A DNA stretch of 5,005 nt from Chloroflexota bacterium (GTDB lineage Bacteria > Chloroflexota > Limnocylindria > Limnocylindrales > CSP1-4): positions 1 through 5,005 of the forward strand of contig JACCVB010000379.1 of NCBI GenBank assembly GCA_013698385.1. The letters run 5' to 3'. The notes below the pieces were generated by a model. That model searched no databases. It saw nothing but the letters and a program-made list of their open reading frames with translations, and was not told the origin of the DNA. A program made the translations under genes and the position numbers. The first letter of the stretch is position 1, and every line of letters starts with the position of its first letter. Below are positions 1 to 5,005 of the stretch, one piece after another.

Positions 1-1
1 C

Positions 2-154
2 GGTCCGATCGAGTCTGCCGGCGACGCACTGGGCTTCGTCCAGCGCCGGGCAAAAGGCGATCTCGAGCGGTTCAAGAAGTTCATCGAGGAGCGGGGGGTC
101 GCCACCGGGGCCTGGCGCGGGGCCGTGAAGCAGGACGCCACGGGATCGAGGTAG
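2..154 (+). CDS. SRPBCC family protein (cyclase/dehydrase-like), C-terminal end only
   Basis: This open frame enters from the left edge and gives 50 residues before a TAG stop. The stretch RRAKGDLERFKKFIEERG followed by TGAWRG closely matches, from memory, the end of small SRPBCC (START/Bet v1-like) proteins, often named polyketide cyclase/dehydrase or lipid-transport family. In that fold the last long helix packs over a hydrophobic ligand pocket, and this piece would be that helix plus a short polar tail. Members of this type are usually about 140-160 residues, so roughly two thirds of the gene lies outside the window. Ligand and reaction cannot be read from this part, and many such proteins have no known substrate. 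The gene has no obvious operon partner here: the next gene starts 355 bases later, beyond a terminator-like hairpin. The family call is recognition of the tail only, without a database comparison. Confidence 0.72.
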   Translation, partial: GPIESAGDALGFVQRRAKGDLERFKKFIEERGVATGAWRGAVKQDATGSR

Positions 155-225
155 AGAGGCCCATGCAACGCGGCGGCTCGGCGGGAGAGGGCGACCGTGA
201 CGCGTGCCCGGCCACACTCGCCTTC

Positions 226-259
226 GTGGCTCCCGTGCCACTGGGGGTCCGGGAGCCAC
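226..259 (+). terminator. Likely Rho-independent terminator after the SRPBCC gene
   Basis: GTGGCTCCCG (226-235) and CGGGAGCCAC (250-259) are perfect 10-base inverted repeats around a 14-base loop. They are followed by a short T-containing stretch (TTTCC). The site lies 72 bases after the SRPBCC stop codon, so it most likely ends that transcript. The T tract is weak and the loop is long, so a regulatory hairpin or protein-binding palindrome is possible. Confidence 0.55.
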
Positions 260-432
260 TTTCCGTCCTGATAGACCGATGCAAGGTCCGCGCCGGGAGA
301 CGCGAGCAGGGCGTTCCACCCGACCGCCTATCGTGATCGTCGTCGGCGGGGGAAATCCAGACAGTCCGCAGGCGATCAGAATCTCTTACGAACCTGCCGG
401 GGCCGCTTGTGACGGGGCGTTTCCGGTTCGCG

Positions 433-465
433 CGGACGGTCCGAGTCCCCTCCTCGGGCCGTCCG
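433..465 (+). promoter_or_regulatory. Strong leader stem-loop upstream of the small membrane protein gene
   Basis: CGGACGGTCCGAG (433-445) pairs with CTCGGGCCGTCCG (453-465) over 13 positions, twelve Watson-Crick pairs and one U-G wobble in RNA, around a 7-base loop. It ends 44 bases before the ATG at 510 and is followed by TCGCTTTGTC. A shorter competing pairing is possible between GTCC at 461-464 and GGAC at 477-480. It could be an attenuator or terminator in the 5' leader, the end of a short RNA started further up, or an RNA-protective structure. The structure is seen directly; its function is inferred. Confidence 0.5.
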
Positions 466-509
466 TCGCTTTGTCTGGACCTTTCGAACACCACCAAGAG
501 GAGACAGCA

Positions 510-908
510 ATGGCCACTACGGAGCGAACCACAGCCGGCGCGACCACTGGTCGGAGCGCGGCAGCCACCAAGGACGGCGGCGTCGTCGATACGGCCCGCG
601 ACGTGGCCGGCAGCGCGATCGGGGTCGTCAGCGACGCGGCCGCCCGCCTGCCGGAAGCCACCGCCACGACCCGTGGCGCCCTGGCGGATGCGGGGCGCAC
701 GATCCAGTCCGGTTCTGACGAGAGCCTTTCTGCGGGCACGCTCGTGTCGTTTGGCTTTGCTCTCGGCCTGCTCGTCGGTGGCGCTAACCGAATCCTCGTT
801 ATGCTCGCCCTCGTGCCCGCAGCAGCGATGGGCCTGACGCTCCTGGACCGCCAGACGAAGTCCGGCACGACCACCTTGGGCTCCTCGCGACCCGGCCCGA
901 CACGCTGA
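510..908 (+). CDS. Small membrane protein with C-terminal transmembrane hairpin, function unknown
   Basis: The protein has 132 residues. The ATG at 510 is chosen because AGAGGAG (497-503) sits six bases before it; the frame stays open upstream, but that part reads like non-coding sequence. Residues 1-22 are Thr/Ala-rich and low in complexity. Residues 23-66 have the Ala/Val/Asp/Arg pattern of an amphipathic helix (VVDTARDVAGSAIGVVSDAA). Residues about 74-91 and 95-113 form two hydrophobic, Gly/Ala/Leu-rich segments separated by GANR, which reads as a tight transmembrane hairpin. A Thr/Ser/Pro-rich polar tail follows. The layout resembles small envelope or stress proteins of the YtxH or DUF type, but I cannot name a family. 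Its neighbour, 134 bases downstream, is another small, strongly polar protein, so a shared stress role is plausible but unproven. That this is a real gene is well supported by the ribosome binding site and composition. Confidence 0.72.
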   Translation: MATTERTTAGATTGRSAAATKDGGVVDTARDVAGSAIGVVSDAAARLPEATATTRGALADAGRTIQSGSDESLSAGTLVSFGFALGLLVGGANRILVMLALVPAAAMGLTLLDRQTKSGTTTLGSSRPGPTR

Positions 909-973
909 CGGAGTCAGGGGGGACCTGCAACGCTCGCGCAACCTGACATGGCGCGGCGTCGACCTGAAGTGCT

Positions 974-994
974 ACGACCCTGACCTAGGGTTGT
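974..994. repeat. Imperfect inverted repeat between the two small genes
   Basis: ACGACCCT (974-981) and AGGGTTGT (987-994) pair across a five-base spacer with one G-T wobble. It lies 66 bases after the membrane-protein stop and 48 bases before the next ATG, with no T run following. An operator for the downstream gene is as likely as a weak transcript end. Confidence 0.3.
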
Positions 995-1042
995 GGCAAG
1001 TACGTCGGGTGACCGGCGTCGATCAGGAACGGAGGCTCCCAG

Positions 1043-1246
1043 ATGGACGACATCAAGAAGGGCTATCGCGAGACGGAGACCGGTGCCAAGGAGACCTGGC
1101 GCAAGGCCGACGGTGAAGAGTCCGTGGCCGACAAGGTCGGCAATGCCGGCGACCAGATCCGCAAGGAGCTGGGAAACGCGGGCGACAACGTCCGCGACGG
1201 CGCGGACCATGCGGATGACGACCTCTCGCGGAACAACCCGCGCTGA
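1043..1246 (+). CDS. Small hydrophilic stress-type protein with 11-residue repeats (LEA/CsbD-like)
   Basis: The protein has 67 residues, begins MDDIKKGYRETETGAKETW and is very rich in Asp, Glu, Lys, Arg, Asn and Gly, with no hydrophobic core segment. GGAGG at 1031-1035 lies seven bases before the ATG and fixes the start. From residue 23 the chain falls into units of eleven: DGEESVADKVG, NAGDQIRKELG, NAGDNVRDGAD, HADDDLSRNNP. The sixth place is always aliphatic (V28, I39, V50, L61) and Ala or Gly stands at place two. Such 11-mers are typical of group 3 LEA-type and related amphipathic helices, which are disordered in water and fold on membranes or when drying. CsbD-family proteins are similar in size and polarity, but I do not see a clear CsbD match. 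A role in desiccation, osmotic or general stress is inference. A strong terminator follows 24 bases after the stop. A longer frame over the same bases (993-1253) is a shadow. Confidence 0.75.
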   Translation: MDDIKKGYRETETGAKETWRKADGEESVADKVGNAGDQIRKELGNAGDNVRDGADHADDDLSRNNPR

Positions 1247-1270
1247 TCTCTAACAAGGCAACCTGACCAA

Positions 1271-1294
1271 GGCCCCGGCGGCAACGCCGGGGCC
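1271..1294 (+). terminator. Strong Rho-independent terminator with GCAA tetraloop
   Basis: GGCCCCGGCG (1271-1280) and CGCCGGGGCC (1285-1294) form a perfect 10-bp stem closed by a GCAA loop, a GNRA tetraloop. CTTTG follows. It sits 24 bases after the stop of the 67-residue protein and separates it from the kinase genes, which must therefore have their own promoter. The T tract is short, as is common in very GC-rich genomes. Confidence 0.85.
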
Positions 1295-1342
1295 CTTTGC
1301 TGTGCCCGGCCGGTACCCGCGGCGCGCGTGGGCTCCCTGTCG

Positions 1343-1348
1343 TATCCT
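1343..1348 (+). promoter_or_regulatory. Possible -10 box for the histidine kinase pair
   Basis: TATCCT at 1343-1348 lies in the 108-base gap between the terminator and the first kinase, 54 bases before its ATG. No good -35 element is seen 16-18 bases upstream. The call rests on position, since a promoter is needed after the terminator, and on a four-of-six match to TATAAT. Confidence 0.25.
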
Positions 1349-1402
1349 GCCACCGTCCCACGCGAGCATTGCGGCCAGGGACCGAGGGGAGGCACCGCCC
1401 GC

Positions 1403-2614
1403 ATGTCCGGGAGCGAACCCGTCACCACAGAGATCGACCGCCGGGTCGAAGAGGTCGTCAGCGACGAGGCGGATCTGCGCCCCATGGCCGCACGATTGAC
1501 CATGTGTCGTGACGAGGTCCTCGCCGCCTGGCTGGCGGCGGCCCGCGCCCAGCCGTTCCATGAGTCCAAACCGGACGCCGCAGTCGCGGATCACATCCCG
1601 GCGGTCCTGGACAGCGTCACGCGGGTCCTCGGTCGCGATCCACACGGAGAGATCCGGCCGCCGATGGAGGATCCGGGCGTGATCGAGGCGGCGACCGGCC
1701 ACGCTCGGGTCAGGTTCGAGCAGGGCGTCGCGTCCGTGGCGATCGTCACCGAGTTCCGCCTGCTCCGTCACGAGATCAGCCGTGCCGTCCGGGACGCGGT
1801 CGATGATGTTTCGCCGCGGGACATCCTGGCTGCGCAGGCGATCATCGACGATGCCCTCGACGGCGCCGCCACGATCGCCCTGACCGCGCTCTCGGACCAG
1901 ATCGAGAACCTGCGCGAGGAGTTCCTCGCGATGACCCTGCACGATGTCCGTCAGCCGATCACCCTGATCACCGGTTCGCTCGAACTGGCTCGGCGCTGGC
2001 TCGCCGGATCGGATCCGGATTTGGCCCGCGTCGCCGAGGTGATCGAGGACGCCGTGACCGCCGTGCACGAAGCCGACACGGTGCTCGATACGCTGGCCGA
2101 CGCGTCTCGAGTGGCGACCGGGGCCATGGAACCTGAGGTCGAACCGGCCAGCCTGGAGGCGATCGTCGGGGAAGCGCTCGCCCTAGTCGACAGCCAGGCG
2201 CGCTCGCGGGTCCGCGTCCAGACGGACGCCGGGCCGCGACTCGTGGGCCTGTGGGATCCGAATCTCCTGCGCCGAGTCGTGAGCAACCTGGTGAGCAACG
2301 CCCTGAAGTACTCGCCGGACCCGGTACCGGTCGAGGTCAGCGTGGCGCGCGCAAGCGTCCGAGTCGCCGTGCTGAGCGTCCGAGATCAGGGCATGGGCCT
2401 CTCCGGCGAGGAACTCGGCGTCATGTTCCGCCGGTTCGGTCGGACAGAGCGAGCGCGCGCCCAGGGCATCCGCGGTCTTGGCCTGGGCTTGTACGCCTGC
2501 CGCGGGATCGTCGAGGCGCACGGCGGGACGATCGCCATCGAGTCGGGCGGTCCGGGGCTGGGCACGGTGGTCATCGTGCACCTGCCCCTTCTGGTCGAGG
2601 ATCTCGAGGTCTGA
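1403..2614 (+). CDS. Sensor histidine kinase with RsbRD-like N-terminal domain, soluble
   Basis: The protein has 403 residues. The ATG at 1403 is preferred because GAGGGGAGG (1384-1392) lies ten bases upstream; an in-frame GTG at 1328 has no ribosome binding site and sits before the likely promoter. No transmembrane segment or signal peptide is visible. Residues about 30-160 form an all-helical region (RDEVLAAWLAAA; HARVRFEQGVASVAIVTEF then RLLRHEI) resembling the RsbR/RsbRD N-terminal domain, a non-haem globin-like module seen in stressosome proteins and some kinases. The HisKA region holds phospho-acceptor H180 in LHDVRQPIT; the usual motif is HELRTP, so the H-box is variant. The ATPase half is complete: N-box NLVSNALKYSP (N295, N299), G1 box DQGMGLS (D328), F-box MFRRFGR, G2 box GLGLGLY (358-364). 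It should autophosphorylate and pass phosphate to a response regulator, none of which is in the window. The signal is unknown. A second kinase follows 79 bases later, probably in the same operon. Confidence 0.9.
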   Translation: MSGSEPVTTEIDRRVEEVVSDEADLRPMAARLTMCRDEVLAAWLAAARAQPFHESKPDAAVADHIPAVLDSVTRVLGRDPHGEIRPPMEDPGVIEAATGHARVRFEQGVASVAIVTEFRLLRHEISRAVRDAVDDVSPRDILAAQAIIDDALDGAATIALTALSDQIENLREEFLAMTLHDVRQPITLITGSLELARRWLAGSDPDLARVAEVIEDAVTAVHEADTVLDTLADASRVATGAMEPEVEPASLEAIVGEALALVDSQARSRVRVQTDAGPRLVGLWDPNLLRRVVSNLVSNALKYSPDPVPVEVSVARASVRVAVLSVRDQGMGLSGEELGVMFRRFGRTERARAQGIRGLGLGLYACRGIVEAHGGTIAIESGGPGLGTVVIVHLPLLVEDLEV

Positions 2615-2693
2615 CGCGAAGCGCAACGCGCGCGCAAGGTTCCAGCGGTTCCGGGTCGTCCCACGACGACGCGCCTTCGGTCAGGCTGGAGTC

Positions 2694-3419
2694 ATGACAG
2701 CCGCGTCGTCGCCACGATCCGACCAGACGGATGTTCCGGCAAGGCTGGACCCGGACGTCCTGTTGGGCGTCCTGGCTCATGAACTGCGGACCCCGATCAC
2801 CACGATCTACGCAGGGAGCGCCGTCCTCGCGCGGGAGGAGAGCCTCCTGCCCGCGATGCGCCGCGAACTGGCCGCCGATGTCTATGCAGAAGCCGCGCGC
2901 CTGTTTCGCACGGTAGAGGACCTGCTCGTGCTGACCCGGTTGGAGCACGGGGCCCTGACGATGAGCCGGGAGCCGGTATCGCTGGTCCGCGCTGCAGAGA
3001 GTTCCGCGCAGTATGAAGGCGTGCGGTGGCCGGAACTGCGCTGGACGGTCCGCCTGGTCGGCACACCCGCGCCGGTCGTGGCGGACACGAATGCTCTCGC
3101 CCATGCACTGCGCAACCTGATCGCCAACATCGCATGGCGCGCGAACGGTCGGGCCGATCTGGAGATCACCGTCCGATCTCGGGATGACGACGTTGCGTGT
3201 TGTCTGCGGGACACGACCGGAACCCTCGAGGACGGCGATCTGGACATCCTCTTCCGACTTCCCGACATCGAACCGAGGGCCGGGACGACCAGTCCCGGGA
3301 TCGCGCTGTACATCACGGATCAGCTGATCCGGGCGATGCAAGGCGAGACCTGGGCGCAGCGCTCTGACGACGGCGCGGTCGAGATCGGGTTCAGCCTGCC
3401 TCGATACGAGCCGAATTAG
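2694..3419 (+). CDS. Short sensor-less histidine kinase with degenerate ATP-binding domain
   Basis: The protein has 241 residues starting at the ATG at 2694. The ribosome binding site is weak (AGG at 2683-2685, or GGAG only two bases before the start), which suits translation in an operon with the kinase upstream. Only about 20 residues precede the HisKA domain, so there is no sensor domain. The H-box is canonical, VLAHELRTPITT with H29, followed by a dimerisation helix pair to about residue 87 (LVLTRLEHGAL). The N-box is recognisable, ALRNLIANIAW (N141, N145). The G1 box, normally DxGxG, reads RDTTGTLEDGD (D173) and lacks the first glycine. The F-box is LFRLPD, and the G2 box is reduced to SPGIALYI. 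It could be a weak or inactive kinase that forms heterodimers with the preceding kinase or acts as a phosphatase or phosphotransfer partner. Sequence from 2478 to 2693 in this frame overlaps the first kinase and is not part of the gene. Confidence 0.83.
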   Translation: MTAASSPRSDQTDVPARLDPDVLLGVLAHELRTPITTIYAGSAVLAREESLLPAMRRELAADVYAEAARLFRTVEDLLVLTRLEHGALTMSREPVSLVRAAESSAQYEGVRWPELRWTVRLVGTPAPVVADTNALAHALRNLIANIAWRANGRADLEITVRSRDDDVACCLRDTTGTLEDGDLDILFRLPDIEPRAGTTSPGIALYITDQLIRAMQGETWAQRSDDGAVEIGFSLPRYEPN

Positions 3420-4156
3420 GGACCGGGGACTGGAGCCCCCAGGCGCTCAGGTGGCGCGCCTCGGCGGGCGACGTCGGTTGCCACGCGATCTTCGGGCGTC
3501 GCCGTCGAGCCGCTGGCGCAGGAGAGCGACGACGGCGGCCTCCTCGGCGGGCGTCGCTTCGGCGGGCGGCGTGTCCTGTTCTTCCGCAGCCTCCACCAGC
3601 GCTCCTCCGATCGCGCCCTCAAGATAGGCCTCCACCACGGCCGGATGAACGTAGCTCCGGCGCGCCACGGCGGGCGTGTTGCCCAGCCGGTCGGCCGTCT
3701 GGCGGATGGCCTCGAAGACATGGTGACGCGAGGCGCGTTCGGTCTCCCCGATCGCAACGGCACTGAGCGCCCGATAGGCCATCACGGTCCCCGCCCAGGT
3801 TCGAAAATCCTTGGCCGTAAAGTCCCCGCCGGACGCCTCGCGCAGGTAGGCGTTCACGTCATCGGAGGCGATGTCGCGGATCTCCCCACCCTCGTCGACG
3901 TATTGGAAGAGCTCCTGGCCGGGTAGCTCCTGGCAGCGCTTGACGACCGTGGCCAGCCGACGATCGCGCAGATCGACTTCGTGCTTCAGGCCGGACTTCC
4001 CCTGAAAGCGGAGGCGCACACTCGCACCGTGGACCCTGGCGTGTCGGTCACGCAGCGTCGTGAGGCCGAAGGACTTGTTGAGTCGGGCGTACTCGTCATT
4101 GCCGACCCGGATGAGGGTCAGTTCCAGGAGCCGCACGATGGCGGCCAGGACCATTT

Positions 4157-4160
4157 CCCC
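4157..4160 (-). other. Frameshift site 2 in topoisomerase IB (extra G in a G run)
   Basis: The coding strand reads CCGCGGGGAAATGGTC. Dropping one G restores GVPR-EMVLAAIVRLL in one frame, as expected for the family. The nominal GTG at 4169, which could be taken as a start for the downstream fragment, lies in this motif and is not a true gene start. Confidence 0.75.
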
Positions 4161-4476
4161 GCGGGACACCGGGTCGAGCCAGGTCGCGATCGCAACACTT
4201 TCGGATCACCGGCAAGACTTGAGCGAACGCCAGCATGCGATCGAACTTGTCGGTGTCGCGTCGGTCGCGCCAGCGATCGTGGTACCGATACTGCTTGCGC
4301 CCGCGGGCATCTCGACCGCTCGCCTGGAGATGGCCGTTCGGCCACGGGCAGATCCAGACGTGGGTCCAGGCCGGTGGGATCGCCAGGGCTCGGATTCGGG
4401 CCCTGGCTTCAGCGTCCCTGACCGTCGCTCGGGCCACATCCCGGTACGTGAAGGATCGGCCGCTTCGGTGTCTCGT

Positions 4477-4478
4477 CC
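4477..4478 (-). other. Frameshift site 1 in topoisomerase IB (extra G)
   Basis: The coding strand reads GGGGTTGGACGAGACACC. Removing one G of the GG pair gives RPGLTRHRSGRSFTYRD, which joins the N-terminal frame to the central one in the form usual for bacterial topoisomerase IB (RPG, two hydrophobic or polar residues, basic run, F-T/S-Y-R-D). The exact base lost or gained could be a few positions away. Confidence 0.65.
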
Positions 4479-4696
4479 AACCCCGGCCGGGCATCGCTGG
4501 CGTATCGAAGCCCGGCCGCCCGGGCGGACTCCCGCGCCACATCCGGATCTGTCGTCGTGGATCCAGGCTCGGCTGCAGGCGCGGCTGACACGCAAGGCAG
4601 GATGGTCGAGGTCGGAAGTGCGCCACACGCATGAAAACGCCAACCTCGTGGCAAGGGCATTGCAGATCCGGGGTGGCGTCGGCATGTACCTGCAAG

Positions 4697-4734
4697 CCGA
4701 GCCTCGCAGGCGCGAGTCCGGGCGTTAGGCTCGG
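4697..4734. repeat. Inverted repeat in the divergent gap before the ABC transporter gene
   Basis: CCGAGCCT (4697-4704) and AGGCTCGG (4727-4734) are perfect inverted repeats 22 bases apart. A smaller hairpin, CTCG (4703-4706) with CGAG (4713-4716), overlaps it. GATACT at 4740-4745, a weak -10 candidate, follows directly. An operator for the transporter promoter is possible. The rest of the 226-base gap between the topoisomerase start and the transporter start shows no gene. Confidence 0.35.
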
Positions 4735-4817
4735 GTCGGGATACTCTCGGAGCGCCGTCCCGTGGAGACGGATTCGGACCCGGTCGCTCACGTCAACTCC
4801 AGGAGAGACCCCCAGTC

Positions 4818-5005
4818 ATGGACGCGAGCCCGCCCCCGCGCCCCGACGCAAGACCGTCGGTGTCGTCGGAGCCGTTGGACGCGACGTCGCCGGTCGAGAT
4901 CGATCCAGTCGACGCGGCCGATGCCGCCGTCGTCATCGATCATGCCTCCAAGAAGTTCGGCGATGACCTAGCCGTCGACGACATCAGCCTCATCTTCCCG
5001 CCCGG
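4818..5005 (+). CDS. ABC transporter ATP-binding protein, N-terminal part, runs off the right edge
   Basis: Sixty-two codons are visible. The ATG at 4818 follows AGGAGAG (4801-4807) with a ten-base spacer. Residues 1-36 are a Pro/Ser/Asp-rich, low-complexity tail (MDASPPPRPDARPSVSSEPL and on). From residue about 37 the sequence VVIDHASKKFGDDLAVDDIS is the first beta strand and A-loop region of an ABC ATPase: the usual pattern is a hydrophobic strand, then K-x-F/Y-G, then A-V-D-x-hydrophobic-S. The aromatic F47 would stack on the ATP base. The Walker A motif should come within about 15 residues past the edge. ABC ATPases drive import or export across the membrane with permease partners, presumably encoded downstream; the substrate cannot be told from this part. 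The style resembles ABC-2 type exporter ATPases, but that is only an impression. The N-terminal extension before the domain is longer than usual. Confidence 0.82.
   Translation, partial: MDASPPPRPDARPSVSSEPLDATSPVEIDPVDAADAAVVIDHASKKFGDDLAVDDISLIFPP

Larger units (their letters stand above)
155..509. other. 355-base intergenic region with two stem-loops and no convincing gene
   Basis: No frame here shows recognisable protein or a ribosome binding site at a sensible spacing. Open frames crossing it on both strands look like GC-driven shadows. It contains the terminator-like hairpin at 226-259 and the strong hairpin at 433-465. A TATCGT stretch at 329-334 resembles a -10 box but has no matching -35 element 17 bases upstream. 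If it is a promoter, the next gene has a leader of about 170 bases that includes the second hairpin. Confidence 0.5.
3447..4591 (-). pseudogene. DNA topoisomerase IB (poxvirus-like), broken by two single-base insertions
   Basis: Type IB topoisomerases relax supercoils by nicking one strand through a 3'-phosphotyrosine. Read from the right, the protein needs three frames. ESARAAGLRYASDARPGL begins it; the second frame runs from RSFTYRD through ALAIPPAWTHVWICPWPNGH and GRDARGRKQYRYH to RDLARPGVPR; the third runs from EMVLAAIVRLLELTLIRVG to the TGA at 3447-3449. Catalytic residues are all present: Arg in LIRVGNDEY (4107-4109), Lys in RFQGKSG (3996-3998), Arg in KDFRTWAGT (3801-3803), Asn in LGNTPAVA (3678-3680) and the Tyr nucleophile in RRSYVHP (3651-3653). 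Asn in place of His is, as I recall, also found in the Deinococcus enzyme. Removing the extra bases gives about 380 residues, near normal length. The start is uncertain: GTG at 4591 or ATG at 4660, both without a ribosome binding site. It converges on the second kinase, 27 bases away. Sequencing error remains possible. Confidence 0.85.

Noticed and set aside
204..509. Upstream extension of the small membrane protein gene in the same frame
   Set aside because: The extension has no ribosome binding site and runs through the hairpin at 433-465. Its residues look random, whereas the ATG at 510 has AGAGGAG at good spacing.
81..941. Long minus-strand open frame of 286 codons
   Set aside because: It is antisense to supported genes, overlaps three features, is Arg/Gly/Ser-rich in the way GC-rich antisense frames are, and shows no motif.
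990..1012. Sigma-B-like promoter (GTTGTG, 11-base spacer, GGGTGA) before the LEA-like gene
   Set aside because: The spacer is shorter than usual and both boxes deviate from the consensus, so it is not strong enough to report as a promoter.
1328..1402. Earlier GTG start for the first histidine kinase
   Set aside because: It has no ribosome binding site, and the added residues are not domain-like. The ATG at 1403 has GAGGGGAGG ten bases upstream, and the likely promoter lies inside the extension.
1250..2068. Minus-strand open frame of 272 codons opposite the first kinase
   Set aside because: It runs through the strong terminator and mirrors the conserved kinase coding sequence; composition and lack of motifs mark it as a shadow.
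2478..2693. N-terminal extension of the second kinase overlapping the first
   Set aside because: The overlapping part is an out-of-frame reading of the first kinase's G2 region. The HisKA domain needs only the start at 2694.
2571..3341. Minus-strand open frame of 256 codons opposite the second kinase
   Set aside because: It is antisense to recognisable HisKA and ATPase motifs and has no recognisable protein features.
3420..3446. Terminator between the convergent second kinase and topoisomerase IB
   Set aside because: Only a weak GGGG/CCCC pairing with mismatches and no T run on either strand can be formed in the 27-base gap.
3645..4728. Several plus-strand open frames opposite topoisomerase IB
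   Set aside because: They are antisense to conserved topoisomerase motifs and carry no recognisable domains or ribosome binding sites.
1..5005. CRISPR array, tRNA, rRNA, transposase, integrase, toxin-antitoxin or defence genes
   Set aside because: I saw no evenly spaced direct repeats, no conserved RNA-gene sequence and no protein motifs of these classes on either strand by eye.

Overview
The window is strongly GC-rich bacterial DNA. Third codon positions are almost all G or C, and starts are ATG with AG-rich ribosome binding sites. The gene set is soil-type: an SRPBCC-family protein, small stress-type proteins, sensor kinases with an RsbR-like N-terminus, and a poxvirus-like topoisomerase IB. 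That would fit a high-GC Chloroflexota or an actinobacterium. This assignment is an inference from style, not from a marker gene.

Layout. Bases 2-154 are the 3' end of an SRPBCC (cyclase/dehydrase-like) gene. Bases 155-509 carry no convincing gene but hold two strong stem-loops: a terminator-like one at 226-259, and a 13-bp stem with one wobble pair at 433-465 in the leader of the next gene. A small two-helix membrane protein (510-908) follows, then a 67-residue hydrophilic protein with an 11-residue periodicity (1043-1246). A near-ideal hairpin with a GCAA loop (1271-1294) closes this part.

Next come two histidine kinases in the same direction (1403-2614 and 2694-3419), 79 bases apart, with no response regulator in the window. 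The first has an RsbRD-like N-terminal domain and a full kinase core. The second has no sensor domain and a worn ATP-binding half. They are likely co-transcribed and may act together on a partner encoded elsewhere.

Convergent to them, on the minus strand, lies DNA topoisomerase IB (about 4591 down to 3447). It is readable only across three frames. Two single-base insertions, at 4477-4478 and 4157-4160, break an otherwise well-conserved gene whose catalytic residues are all still present. This is either a recent pseudogene or two assembly errors. Divergent from it, the 5' end of an ABC transporter ATPase (from 4818) runs off the window.

I see no clear evidence of a new defence or mobile system. 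There are no CRISPR repeats, transposase, integrase, tRNA or rRNA. The points most worth checking are the double frameshift, the kinase pair, the 433-465 leader hairpin and the 11-mer protein.
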